Shown: positions 1-10,600 of the stretch, piece by piece
Layout: each line of letters opens with the position of its first letter
Numbering within the stretch: the first letter of the stretch is position 1
NCBI GenBank assembly: GCA_020723105.1
Contig: DYJL01000001.1
Location: 62,001-126,000, forward strand
Source of the DNA: Nitrospira japonica
Lineage (GTDB): Bacteria > Nitrospirota > Thermodesulfovibrionia > UBA6902
Reading direction: 5' to 3'
Length of the DNA stretch: 64,000 nt
Made by a program: the position numbers and the translations under genes
The notes under the pieces: generated by a model
Told to the model about the DNA's origin: nothing
What the model saw: only the letters and a program-made list of their open reading frames with translations
Database searches by the model: none

Positions 1-1
1 G

Positions 2-397
2 CCCTCCAATGCTGCATACAATGTCAATGCCCTGCTGCAATACGTTATGCCGGGCGGTTATGGCGACATAAAGAGCAGCCTTATGGGAGAGGCGTTATCC
101 ATTATAGAAAATAATGTTACACAGGCGTTTTTCCCTAATGATGTTAAGGTTGACGGCACAACTGCAACTGTTAAGGGTAAGACCGTAAGAAAGATAGGCT
201 CTGCCAACCCGGTGACAGAGCAGGTCATGTACACGATGAAATTCATTATTGATAACTACAAAATATACATTAACGAGCTCTATATTGATTATCCCGATAA
301 GAGAAAGAGGAATTTAATAAGTGAGAAAAGCGGTATGGCAGACAGGGAACAAATTAAAAAGAAATTTGATGAAATTGAAAAGGAGATGAAGGAATAA
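2..397 (+). CDS. traE: TraE-like F-type T4SS inner-membrane protein, 5' partial
   Basis: The reading frame is open to the left edge of the window, so only the C-terminal part (about 131 codons) is seen; an internal ATG lies at 47. The segment alternates beta strands, as expected for the periplasmic domain of TraE/VirB8-type proteins (VDGTTATVKGK, then a QVMYTMKFIIDNYKIYINEL strand near the end), and finishes in a charged tail. TraE anchors in the inner membrane and supports pilus and channel assembly. Its stop overlaps the next start (TAATG), so it is translationally coupled to a TraK-like gene, and traE-traK is the classic F order. The family call rests largely on this synteny. Confidence 0.72.
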   Translation, partial: PSNAAYNVNALLQYVMPGGYGDIKSSLMGEALSIIENNVTQAFFPNDVKVDGTTATVKGKTVRKIGSANPVTEQVMYTMKFIIDNYKIYINELYIDYPDKRKRNLISEKSGMADREQIKKKFDEIEKEMKE

Positions 398-1143
398 TGA
401 AAAAGATCGCGATCCTGTTAATGATGGCAATCATAAACATATCAGGCGTTTTCGCTATGGAAACCATGAAACTCTCACAGGGAGAAACACAATTTGCAGA
501 TCTGTCAGGCAGGGATCTGAATGTCATTCTATTCCCTGATCCCGTTAAGGTAATGACCCAGAGCGAACTTCTGGATATAAAAATTGAAGGCCAGAGGGTA
601 TTTATTTCATTTAAAACAGGAACTGAACTCATACTGGACGCGCCGCAGCAGATTTATTTCCTGACAAAGGATGGAACTTATTCAATGGTAGTCATTCCCA
701 AGGGCATCCCGGGCAAAACGATTATGGTACAGACAGAGGGCAATGTGACAGAAAACAATGCCCTGAAATGGGAGCAGGAACATCCTTACATCGAAACCGT
801 AAAGGAGCTTGTCAAGGCTATGTATTTGGACAAGCTTCCATCAGGATATTCCGTAACAGACCCAGGCGGCGGAGTTGATGTCTCGGCATGGGAAGGCTTG
901 ATCCAGGTGATGAGCAGGAAGTATGTGGGGGCTTCACTGAGCGGTGAAGTCTACACACTGCACAACAAGTCGGCCAATGTGGCCAGGATTAAGGAGCAGG
1001 AGTTTTATGAGAGGGGAGTAGTTGCTGTATCGATTGATTCTCACGAATTGCAGCCAGATGAACAGACAAACCTGTATCTTGTAAAGAAATTAGTTGTTGC
1101 GGATGATGCGGATTCGGGGACATTGAATGTGATGTCGCAGTGA
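397..1143 (+). CDS. traK: TraK-like secretin-type protein of F-type T4SS
   Basis: 248 residues with an N-terminal signal peptide (MKKIAILLMMAIINISGVFA). TraK is the VirB9-like periplasmic component that joins TraB and lipoprotein TraV in the core channel. The body is beta-rich (residues 30-110), consistent with the TraK N domain, followed by a C-terminal region with regular hydrophobic strands (GEVYTLHNKSANVARIKEQEFYERGVVAVSID), typical of the VirB9-like C domain (TraK usually 240-300 aa). It starts in a 1-nt overlap with traE. No TraB or TraV gene follows; an unrelated cargo gene does, so the core operon is broken here. Confidence 0.8.
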   Translation: MKKIAILLMMAIINISGVFAMETMKLSQGETQFADLSGRDLNVILFPDPVKVMTQSELLDIKIEGQRVFISFKTGTELILDAPQQIYFLTKDGTYSMVVIPKGIPGKTIMVQTEGNVTENNALKWEQEHPYIETVKELVKAMYLDKLPSGYSVTDPGGGVDVSAWEGLIQVMSRKYVGASLSGEVYTLHNKSANVARIKEQEFYERGVVAVSIDSHELQPDEQTNLYLVKKLVVADDADSGTLNVMSQ

Positions 1144-1217
1144 GTATATCTTCCGGTTATTAGTTGAAAAGGCTTTAAGAAAGATCAGTAACACCATTAC
1201 TAATAAGGAGAATAAGA

Positions 1218-1784
1218 ATGAGTAACATTAAAAAAATATTAAAATCATGGGTAGACGATAAACCTGTTTGTAACAGAAGCATAGGAGACATTTCAGAAAC
1301 AAAGTTTGAATGCTTATATGAAGGAAATGATATGGTCTTGGGCCGGCTCCATTTTCCAGGGGTTAACAACTGTGAAAGCTGCTGCGGCTTGCTGTTTAAG
1401 TTTGAGACTTCAATTTTCAGAAGAAATATCGTGCAAGTTGTTCTTGTTGAGCTTCCTGAAAACATGGGGACATCTGTTACACAAATGTGCGAAGAAATCG
1501 CGCAGTATGTCCATAACAAGATGTTGGCGCATTATCCCGTAAACAGTATTATGTGGTATGAGCATTATGTGAGAACTGAAGAGAGCAATTATCCCATAGA
1601 TATTTGGGAGACATTTTTCGATGTTCACAATATCGAAGAGCTTTTCTACTATCGGAACCCTAATTGGAAAAAATGTGAAGATGAGGGATTTCTTAAAGAG
1701 ATCATCGCTACCGTAAGTAAGGTTCTTAATGTCAAATATAGCGAACGGCGGGAAGATGAATTTTTTGTGAAGATATCAAAATAA
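1218..1784 (+). CDS. Hypothetical protein (188 aa), cargo between tra genes
   Basis: 188-residue soluble protein, ATG preceded by TAAGGAG at 1204-1210. No family is recognised. It is rich in aromatic and acidic residues, has an early NCESCC cysteine cluster (about residues 54-59), and no signal peptide or membrane segment. It follows traK after 74 nt and is followed by about 600 nt of AT-rich noncoding DNA, so it looks like a small inserted cargo gene rather than a transfer component. Confidence 0.6.
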   Translation: MSNIKKILKSWVDDKPVCNRSIGDISETKFECLYEGNDMVLGRLHFPGVNNCESCCGLLFKFETSIFRRNIVQVVLVELPENMGTSVTQMCEEIAQYVHNKMLAHYPVNSIMWYEHYVRTEESNYPIDIWETFFDVHNIEELFYYRNPNWKKCEDEGFLKEIIATVSKVLNVKYSERREDEFFVKISK

Positions 1785-2405
1785 GGAAGGTGTTGTCTTA
1801 CAATCGATATCCTCTGTCATTAAACGTGCTTTCTTTCGAAAAGAGATAGTTTTTTATTAAAAATAAATTTGCGATGTACGGCATGAACTAAATAATCAGA
1901 AATGATTATTGGTATCCGTATGTTCAGTGATTGTAAATTAAATTTATAATATATTCCAAAGGGAATAAACAATAATACGTTGGCCTTAATTCATTGCATA
2001 TTTGCATTATCTAATTATTAAAAATATTTATAAATCTATAAAATAACCTATTTATTTCTTTACAGAAATTATCAGACTTTTATAAATTACTCTATCCAAT
2101 ATTCTTTTGTGCAACGGAGGCAGGGCGTGCGCATTAAAGTAGAATTTCATTCACTTCTCGAAAATCAAAGTTCGTTCTCTGTCCCGGTTATTCCAAAATT
2201 TTCAATTTTATTTGTACGTGTTTTAAAAAAACTCGAATTAGGTTAGTCGTTAGAAAATAAAACTCCTCTAGTGCGAGTGGGGGGAGCCTCAAAGATTCCA
2301 ATCCATTTAAGTTGACGGGATTATTTTAAAATAGACTTTTGCGTGAACTAAGTAAAAGTGTGCAGCACACTATTTTCTATAGAAAATTCAAAGGAGGATA
2401 TATCC
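1785..2405. other. AT-rich intergenic region
   Basis: About 620 nt without a convincing gene. The first 320 nt are strongly AT-rich (1850-2100). A 39-codon frame with a good ribosome site sits at 2127-2246 (separate entry). Near 2268-2291 there is a CTCC...GGAG hairpin with a G-run that loosely resembles the leader hairpin at 24833-24907. The AAAGGAGG at 2391-2398 belongs to the next gene. No clear promoter or terminator is seen. Confidence 0.6.
2127..2246 (+). CDS. Possible small protein or MoaD-like fragment (39 aa)
   Basis: A GTG start lies 6 nt after a GGAGG at 2116-2120 and opens a 39-codon frame beginning MRIKVEFHSLLEN. This opening resembles the first strand and turn of MoaD/ThiS-fold proteins but breaks off, so it may be a truncated relic or a chance frame. 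The good ribosome site is the main support. Confidence 0.25.
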   Translation: MRIKVEFHSLLENQSSFSVPVIPKFSILFVRVLKKLELG

Positions 2406-5400
2406 ATGATAGTCAAAAAAATGTTTTGTATGTTTATCTTAATCTTTGCAGTAGTATTATATTTGCCCACTTTTGCATTTGCAGTTGATGAATTTAACAC
2501 TGCAGTTCCGCCAGTAGGTTACTCTCCTGCTATCCCTGGAGTGAACAACGTTAACGTGAAAGCGATGGTTGCACCATTAGTAAGCGGAGCAGATATATTA
2601 CTTATACAGTCGGCCATACCTTGGAATTCAACTGCTGATACATATGTCCTTAATAGACTTGGCTATACGTATGAAATTGCTGATATGTCAGATATCCCGA
2701 ATATGAATCTTAATAATTACCAGGTCATTTTAATAGTAAATGATCAAGTGCAATCTTTTTATAATTATTATGCTCAAAACTATAGTTTTTTTGATAATTA
2801 TGTTAGAAATGGAGGCATCTTGGTATTTTTTGCTTGTGATCGGGGATGGGCAAATGGAAATAATTATACTAATTTACCTGGTAATGTACAGGTTGGCGAC
2901 AGATATAACCCTTATAATCTAATATCAGATTACAGTCATCCTATTATTACTCAAGAACTTATTGATCATCAATTATTGTTCGGATATCCAAGCTTGCCAC
3001 TTTCAAATGCAGATTTATATGGCAACTATGTTTCACACAACTATTTTATCGAAACAACTTTACCAGTTTCTAATATCGTTATTCTTCGTACAAATGACTC
3101 TTCCCAAGATCCGACATTAGTTGTGTATCCATTAGGGAAAGGGTATGTAATCGCATCTGGTATCACATGGGAAGCAGGATATTCTTGGTGGAACAGAATT
3201 ATTCCTAATATGTGGTCTTATGGTAGATCGTTGCCCGATGTTTTTAAATATGCTTTTTCATTGGCTGGTGGTTTTAAACCATCTGGTGTAAATATTAGTA
3301 TTTATCCCGAAGATAATTGGACTACAAATGGTAGACCAACTATTTATAAACACCCTAAAGATTTACTCGATATTGTTGCTGTTATTACAAATACGACTGG
3401 TCAAGAGCAATCTGGTGTAACTTTAAAATTAGAAGTAGAACCAGCAAGTGCCTTCAACACAAATGAATTTGTTCCCATATTTAAAAGATCATCTGCAGAA
3501 GAAATTGCTATTAAAGATTATGAAGAGATTACAACAAATGTGCAGAAAAGTTTAGACGGGAATAAATGGGTAATAACGGTTTCTGGTCTTACTATTCCTA
3601 CGGAAACTCAACAGAAGTGGAATGATTTTGTTTTCAGGTTTAAGTTGTCGTCAAGCACAAGTAATATCAATGCAACAGCGTCCGTTTATGGAGATAACAT
3701 TGCTACGTCGATGAAGCGATTATCGGATTATGCCAAAACGCCAGTTTCTATTATAAATAATGGAAAAATCTTTCTCACTAATAGGCAGGGGATGTATCGC
3801 AACTTCGCTAGGAATGCTAATAACACCCTGAACGGTGATTATGCATCCCAGGTTAATCAATTATGGGAGACAATGAATAAAATTGCTGAGGAGCAGAGGG
3901 GAGTCATTTATTATGTTGATAAATATGATCAATATGATCCTAATCCATCAGATAATCCAACATTGAATTGGTGGGATTACAGGAAAAAAAATCTGCCTAA
4001 TGACTATGACAGTGATACTGATTCAAATAATGAAGAGGGCAAGATAAACAAAGTATCCAATTTGGTGGATAGCATGCTTAAGACTTTTATTGATAATTCA
4101 GGTGGCGTTGGAAGTGGAAGATATGTTGCTATAATTGGAGATGATGCAATCATCCCATTTTATAGAATTTTTGACCCAACTAAAACTGTTTTAGATAATT
4201 GGGAATATCATGATATATCTAAGATCACTAAAAAAGATGCTAAAAATAATTATCTTTTTACAGATATAATTTATCGGGATTATGATGGAAAAGGGTGGGG
4301 CAATGGAGATGTTGAAAATATATTTGTAGGAAGAATAATTGGTATGTATCCACAAGATTTAGCCAAATTCTTAGAATCTTCAAATAATCAAAGTACGAAT
4401 AGCAATAACGTAGTCAAACTAGAAAATTATGAATTTGATGGCGAGTTGTCAGATTATGAAAAAGTAAGTCAAAAATTTGGATACACAGTGGTCAAAAATA
4501 TAGATAATGTATCGTTAGATTTTTATCCTGATTGTGGTTGTAGATGGTGGGATTTAAAATGTAAAGATAATTGTAAAGACCCAGATCCAGCATTATGGGA
4601 TCCATCTTTTGAGAATTTGTTCACTGGCAATGCAGGGAATATAAAGACCTTTGATATTTTTCGGGCAGATACACATGGAAATACTATAGGTATATATAGC
4701 AGCTATAGTCAAACAACATTTTTTGATACCTTCGATATTTCAAGTTCGAAACAACTTATATCTGAGAATTTTAAAAAAATATCACCTTTTTTTATATATG
4801 ATGGTTGTTTATTAGGTCTGACCGACATAGATGCAGATGATCCTATAATCTCTTTTTTGAATATATGGGCTCCGTTAAATACAAAAGGGATTCTTGCTTC
4901 TACAGGTATTTCTTGGACAGCGAATATGATTAAAGGAAGTTCTGTGGAATTGGATGATATATTCTATCAAGAATTTCTAAGTAGTAATGCCGGAAGTGCG
5001 TTAAATAGAGCAGAAAAAGATTATGGTTCTATTTATTGCGGGTCTATGTGTGATTATGCAAAATTTGAAGTGAATTTATTTGGTGTCCCATGGGCAAAGG
5101 TAACCCCGCCTAAAAGCAGAAATGCTAATATTGCAAAAGTTGCTATGGCTGCTGGAGTTGTTGAATCATCACAAGTCCTCCAAAATGCAATAAATTCATT
5201 GAGTCAAAATTTACTAATAGATGCATCTGGTTATAGCATCGAAACAACAAAGGATGGTTATGATTTAGTAGTAATAGACGGTTTCAAGCTTTTTATGCAG
5301 AATAGTCAAATCCCGGTTGTGCCGATACAAACATATAATGTAGATCTCCCATTGGATGCTACAGTTGACAAAGTAGAGGTTGTATTAAGTGGTCAACAAG

Positions 5401-7208
5401 AGCTTGGACAGCTCAATATTCCTGCATTTGTTCCTGCTTCGCCAATGTCAGACCCAAATGTTCTTCCAGCACACTATGTGTCATCACCAACAGATATAGG
5501 TACTTTTCCGCAAAACCTATATAGTTATAAAGTTGCAACTCATGACAATAAGGTGAGAGTCATTGTGACAGTAATCCCTGTATCTTTTAACAGTGCAACT
5601 GGTCAAACCGATCTTTATCAATCAATCAATATAAATGTCCAATATTCTACACCGAGCAAAGGTATTGTCACAGATTTTTCTGTTAGCAAAGATACGTATG
5701 CAATTGGTGAAAATATTGAGACTTATACGACAGTCAAAAACACGTCACCAGATACTACAAATTATCTGGCAATCATTGAAGTTAGAGACTATCTTGATAA
5801 TATTGTAACTACTGCGTCTGGATCGGCTTCTATTAACTCTGATTCTTCAGATATAATTCAGGTAAATATTCCGACTCCATTTAATCCCGGTAACTACAAA
5901 GTAGTGGGAACAGTTTCAGACGGTCAAAACCAGATAGGCAGTTCTGAACAAATGATTAAAGTAGTTAATGCTCAGATTGAATATTTTAATGTTCCGGAGA
6001 AAATAATAACAAACAACTATGGAACATTTGAAGTGGGAATAAAGAATCTTGCCAATACTCTGGCAACTGCTTTAGTTGATTTCTATATATATAAGGGACA
6101 ACATCAGGTAGCAAAATTACCTCAACTTTCAGCTGTTAATATCGGATTAAACGAGACGAGGAATGTTCAAACTCAATGGTTTCCCCCTGATGCTTTAGAA
6201 TATGGAAGTTATTTGGTACAAGCAGTTGTTATGATTAATGAAAATGTAATTAGCACCTCAATGGAAAAAACAGAGATAATCGGTAGCAACCAGCCCCCCA
6301 TAGCCGCTGCCGGCCCTGACCAGACGGTTGAAAGAACAAGCACATCAGGTGCGTCTGTAACATTCAATGGTTCTGGTTCTTCTGACCCTGATGGAGATAC
6401 ACTCACTTATAATTGGACATGGAGCGGTGGTTCGGCAAACGGGGTGAATCCAACTATAATTCTCCCTGTAGGATTGACAACTATTACGTTGACAGTCTCT
6501 GACGGCGAGTTATCAAGTATCGATACGGTTGACATAAATGTGGTTGATACCACTGCCCCTTTAGTTAACATAATCATCCCTGATCTCAACGATGCAGTTC
6601 AGGATGGCGTGACTTTAACTGCCGGGGCATCTGACATAAGCGGTGTTACTGATGTGAGCTTCTATGTACGGGAACCGAACGGAGCAAATGGAGTACCCAT
6701 CGGATACGAAGGTCTTGCGGGAACGTTTAACGGAGCCACCGGCAAGTGGGAATATAATTTTGATACAACAAAACTGCAGGACGGTTACTACGTAATCATT
6801 GCAAAAGCAACCGACACTTATGGTAATGAAGGCTGGAGTGCGGTTGTGCCGTTCAGCATAAGGAACTGGGCGGTTATTAAACTCCTGCCGGCTTCAGAGA
6901 ATAACAAGGCAGGCCGTACAATGCCGGTAAAGTTCGCTCTGAGAATAGTGCCAAGCGTTGATCCAAAAACGCCATTTGTCTACAACGAGGACTTGGCTAT
7001 CAAGATATACAAATCTTCAAATCTCGGAAATATCTTGCAGACATCTTTATTTGGTGTTAACTCTACAGACTACCGGATTATCAGCACAAGCGAGTTGTAT
7101 ATCACAAATTTCAAGACCCTGACCACGCCAGCAGAATATACAGTAGAAATATGGAGAATTAATAAGAACTGGAAGGTAGGAAGCTTTACATTTAAGACAG
7201 TGAAATAG
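2406..7208 (+). CDS. Secreted C25 (gingipain)-like cysteine peptidase with PKD and Ig-like domains
   Basis: 1,600 residues. The ATG at 2406 is chosen over an upstream in-frame start at 2358 because AAAGGAGG (2391-2398) sits 7 nt before it. A signal peptide (MFCMFILIFAVVLYLPTFAFA) is followed by a long unassigned region (to about 500), then a peptidase C25/caspase-fold region: a THG motif with candidate catalytic His757, and YDGC with candidate Cys801 followed by an ILAST strand, matching the His...Cys order of gingipains. C-terminal modules: two beta-sandwich regions, a PKD domain starting at NQPPIAAAGPDQT with SSDPDGD, and an Ig-like domain. Cell-surface or secreted. Base composition is AT-richer than flanking tra genes until the PKD part, suggesting a mosaic origin. 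A terminator follows directly. Confidence 0.72.
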   Translation: MIVKKMFCMFILIFAVVLYLPTFAFAVDEFNTAVPPVGYSPAIPGVNNVNVKAMVAPLVSGADILLIQSAIPWNSTADTYVLNRLGYTYEIADMSDIPNMNLNNYQVILIVNDQVQSFYNYYAQNYSFFDNYVRNGGILVFFACDRGWANGNNYTNLPGNVQVGDRYNPYNLISDYSHPIITQELIDHQLLFGYPSLPLSNADLYGNYVSHNYFIETTLPVSNIVILRTNDSSQDPTLVVYPLGKGYVIASGITWEAGYSWWNRIIPNMWSYGRSLPDVFKYAFSLAGGFKPSGVNISIYPEDNWTTNGRPTIYKHPKDLLDIVAVITNTTGQEQSGVTLKLEVEPASAFNTNEFVPIFKRSSAEEIAIKDYEEITTNVQKSLDGNKWVITVSGLTIPTETQQKWNDFVFRFKLSSSTSNINATASVYGDNIATSMKRLSDYAKTPVSIINNGKIFLTNRQGMYRNFARNANNTLNGDYASQVNQLWETMNKIAEEQRGVIYYVDKYDQYDPNPSDNPTLNWWDYRKKNLPNDYDSDTDSNNEEGKINKVSNLVDSMLKTFIDNSGGVGSGRYVAIIGDDAIIPFYRIFDPTKTVLDNWEYHDISKITKKDAKNNYLFTDIIYRDYDGKGWGNGDVENIFVGRIIGMYPQDLAKFLESSNNQSTNSNNVVKLENYEFDGELSDYEKVSQKFGYTVVKNIDNVSLDFYPDCGCRWWDLKCKDNCKDPDPALWDPSFENLFTGNAGNIKTFDIFRADTHGNTIGIYSSYSQTTFFDTFDISSSKQLISENFKKISPFFIYDGCLLGLTDIDADDPIISFLNIWAPLNTKGILASTGISWTANMIKGSSVELDDIFYQEFLSSNAGSALNRAEKDYGSIYCGSMCDYAKFEVNLFGVPWAKVTPPKSRNANIAKVAMAAGVVESSQVLQNAINSLSQNLLIDASGYSIETTKDGYDLVVIDGFKLFMQNSQIPVVPIQTYNVDLPLDATVDKVEVVLSGQQELGQLNIPAFVPASPMSDPNVLPAHYVSSPTDIGTFPQNLYSYKVATHDNKVRVIVTVIPVSFNSATGQTDLYQSININVQYSTPSKGIVTDFSVSKDTYAIGENIETYTTVKNTSPDTTNYLAIIEVRDYLDNIVTTASGSASINSDSSDIIQVNIPTPFNPGNYKVVGTVSDGQNQIGSSEQMIKVVNAQIEYFNVPEKIITNNYGTFEVGIKNLANTLATALVDFYIYKGQHQVAKLPQLSAVNIGLNETRNVQTQWFPPDALEYGSYLVQAVVMINENVISTSMEKTEIIGSNQPPIAAAGPDQTVERTSTSGASVTFNGSGSSDPDGDTLTYNWTWSGGSANGVNPTIILPVGLTTITLTVSDGELSSIDTVDINVVDTTAPLVNIIIPDLNDAVQDGVTLTAGASDISGVTDVSFYVREPNGANGVPIGYEGLAGTFNGATGKWEYNFDTTKLQDGYYVIIAKATDTYGNEGWSAVVPFSIRNWAVIKLLPASENNKAGRTMPVKFALRIVPSVDPKTPFVYNEDLAIKIYKSSNLGNILQTSLFGVNSTDYRIISTSELYITNFKTLTTPAEYTVEIWRINKNWKVGSFTFKTVK

Positions 7209-7239
7209 AATTAAAAATTATTATTACCGTAGATAATTT

Positions 7240-7270
7240 AAAGGGCTTGGCAAGACCAAGCCCTTTATTA
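7240..7270 (+). terminator. Intrinsic terminator after the C25-like gene
   Basis: An 11-bp perfect stem, AAAGGGCTTGG (7240-7250) with CCAAGCCCTTT (7256-7266), closes a 5-nt loop 32 nt after the stop codon. The downstream T-run is short, but the stem is strong and correctly placed. The A-run on the left allows some function on the other strand. Confidence 0.75.
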
Positions 7271-7288
7271 AGTCGGTATCACTTTTAA

Positions 7289-7312
7289 TCTTATGGTTAC
7301 TCTTATGGTTAC
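7289..7312. repeat. Perfect 12-bp tandem duplication
   Basis: TCTTATGGTTAC occurs twice in tandem (7289-7300 and 7301-7312) in the noncoding stretch between two large cargo genes. The function is unknown; it could be an operator or a slippage product. The rest of 7271-7567 holds nothing recognisable. Confidence 0.6.
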
Positions 7313-7567
7313 CTCATACCGAATACTTAAACGTGTTATTATAATCAGGGAACTAATTATATCCCGAAGAATTTGATAGTAAATCTTTCTTACACTGCAT
7401 CTTTGTCCGCTTAATGGGTGTTAGCAGAAGACGCAAAATATCACGTCAGCTCGTTATCCTTTCTTTTTATCACAAAGAAACATATCCCCGACAGTTCATG
7501 CAAGTCAAAATAAAGACTTATGCAAAATTGTAACATCCTGAAAAATTATCTTTAAAATCCTCCAAAG

Positions 7568-7574
7568 GTAATAC
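7568..7574 (+). promoter_or_regulatory. GTAATAC box (half copy of the leader cassette)
   Basis: GTAATACAT preceded by CTCCAAAG, matching the left half of the leader cassettes elsewhere in the window. It lies 54 nt before the PKD-protein start. The right-hand AGTAGA box and terminator are missing; instead a short hairpin TTCATG...CATGAA (about 7591-7608) follows. Confidence 0.45.
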
Positions 7575-7628
7575 ATATTCACCATCTGCTTCATGAAGAA
7601 GCATGAAACTATTAAATCGGAGGTGTAT

Positions 7629-10600
7629 ATGTATAAATCGAGAACATTCAGACATACCCCTCTTCACTTGAAGAGAAATTATTATCTATTCATGGCGCTT
7701 ATTTTGAGCGTCATACTGATCTCAGGGATCACCCTTTGGGATGATCAGGCAGAGGCTTGCGCGATTGAGTCTGCCCTGAGCTGTCCTGGTACGGCGGAAA
7801 CAGGACAGCCATTTAAGTGCACGTTGTTTATCGAAACAGAGTCGACAGACAATCCGGCTATAGATTATACAGCGCCCATAGTCTATTCGTGGGGGCAGAC
7901 CGGTGATGGGGAAATCACTAATGCCGTCCTTACTGGGTCCAACTGGAATGCGGTTACCTATAGAATGGAGTACTCATATGAAGCGACATTCAGATTGCTT
8001 GGACCCGGAACTGCGGTAATCAATGCGCACGTATATGTACCGGGTGATCCGGCGTATCAGGCTCAGGACCACCAGGCCACAGTGATAGTACCTGAGCCTG
8101 TTGCAATTGTTGATCTGACTTGTCCACCGTCTTTGTTCATCACACAGCCCGGCATGTGCACGACGGTAGTCAACACATTAGCGCCCATTGATTCCTATGT
8201 ATGGAGCTCAAGCGGGTCAGTAACTCCGAACAATGAGACAGCCGACGTGTCCTTCAGTAGCCTGGGACAGGGACTTGTTACCGTGAATGTAAACATCGAC
8301 CGGGCTCCAGAGCTTACAACGGACCCGCCGATGGTAATTGTTGATAATGCACTCGTGGACGTATTTGCTCCATCGATATCTGCTGCTCTGAACTGCCCGC
8401 CACTGCTTTACATCGGTGAGACAGGCAATTGCTCTATAAGCGCAACAACTACTTATGGCACATTGCAGTATGTCTGGGATTCTACAGGTAATATGACAAG
8501 TAACGGAGCTTTTGCCCAGGTATCATTCGACACTACTGGCCGGGGAACGGTAACCGTCACGACACAGCTTGCTGAGAGCCCGAACATCTCAATTACCAGG
8601 ACTGCAAACGTGGATGTAAAAATCCCTGATATAACCGATCTGCAATTAAAATGCACCCCGTCCCTGTACCCGGGAGAATGGGGGATCTGTAATGCCCTGG
8701 CAACTTCGGAATACGGCACTGTGCAGTACCAATGGGGCAGTTCAGGTGATATATCCGGCGCAGGTGATAACGCGAATGTCCGGTTTGACTCTATAGGACA
8801 GGGCACAGTTACAGTCATGGCATCACTCGTTGAATTTCCGACCGTGAACGCAGAAAGAACCGTTCAGGTCAATGTGAATGATCCGCAGATCAATGTGTCC
8901 CTGTCATGTCCTCAGTCATTGGCAATCACGCAGCCGGGGGATTGTACTGTCACCGGGACTTCATTATGGGGCACATTGCAATACATCTGGGCTTCGTCGG
9001 GAGACTTAACAGATAATGGAGACAACACCGCCAAAGTAGCATTCAATTCCGGGCCGCAGGGTTTGGTTACCGCAACAGCTTCATTGATTGAAGCGCCAAA
9101 TGTAAGTCAGTCAACAACTGCATCAATAACTGTTGAGGCGCCGAAGATAACTGCATCTCTCTCTTGTCCTGCATCATTATGGATAACAGAACAGGGAAAC
9201 TGCACAGTTGATGCAACTGCTACATGGGGAACGCTGCAATATGAATGGACCTCTACCGGCAACATCGCAAAAAACGGAAACACGGCGGCTGTGTCATTCA
9301 ACGCTTCGGTTACAGGTTATGTCACAGTTAAAGTATCCCTTGCTGAATTTCCTGAAGTATTTCAAACATTATCTGCGGACATAGGAATTAATATCCCTCA
9401 AATCACATCTGATATAAGCTGTCCTGTTGAGCTTTGGAAGAATGAGAAAGGAACATGCACAGTAACGGCAAACACCACCTGGGGGACCCTGCAATACGCA
9501 TGGGATGCAACCGGCACTGTAACGGGCAACGGTAGTGACGCCGATGTGTTTTTCAGTCAAAAGGGATATGGAGTTGTAAATGCCGCAGTCAGTCTGGCAG
9601 GGGCTCCTGCAGTGAAAGTAACTTCAAGCGCAACCATACTCGTAAACGGATATGTGACGCCTGTAGTGACTATAGACGGACCCAAGTTTGCTTACAAAAA
9701 GGAAACACATACATACACAATCAAGGACATATCTTCCCCTTCGGGACCAGTGGATATTTCATGGTATGTAGACGGATTGCAGTATGGAACCGGTAATGCG
9801 ATAACGTATACATTCTCCGAGGCGAAAAGGGTGGAGGTAAAGGCGATGGCTGCAATACAGGGAAGTGGCGGCGATCCTGATGGTCAGGGTGAAAACGCGA
9901 TGGGAGTCTATGTAAGCGAATACCCCAAGCCGGTTGCGTATATTGAAAAGCCCAAAACCGTATTCGTAAATGAACCGGCCCAATTCACTGTGAAGACCTA
10001 TGTGCCGTCAGGTGTAGACAGACAGTTATTTGGCCGGTGGGTACTGCCTGACGGCTCCCGCGATTCAGGAGAGGCCCTGACTTATACATTCACGATACCG
10101 GGAAGGCAGGTTATTGCTTATGAAGCATGGTTTGAAGGTTATGAAGAGGATATTGTTTCGAGATCAACCAATATTTACCCGCTGGAGTACGTATTCCCGG
10201 ATTATTCCATAAGCACCAGTAAAGGAACTGAAGGGGTAGTGCCGTTTTTGACATATTTTAAGCCTGCCGGAGACCTGAGGAAAACGGCCGGAAAGACAAT
10301 CACATATACGTGGGATTTCGGTGATGGAACTGTTTACACATCACAAAGGGCCACATATATTTATAAAGAATACGTCAATCCCGGAAGTTACACGATTACA
10401 CTGAACGTTACGGATGAGAGCGGCAATACAGACAGTGATTCTGTCCAGCTTTCTCTGAATGCGCCTGATCCAATACAGTTGTCCATCACGCCAACCTACT
10501 CAAACGCTTACATGAGGGCGCCACTGAACATGTTTGCCAGGGTAAAGAAGACCGGCGGACATCCCCGGGACAGAATTATGACCTACGGCTGGAAAGTCAA

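Noticed and set aside
2268-2291. Riboswitch near the C25-like gene
   Set aside because: Only one short CTCC/GGAG stem with a G-run is visible; it does not match a known riboswitch core.
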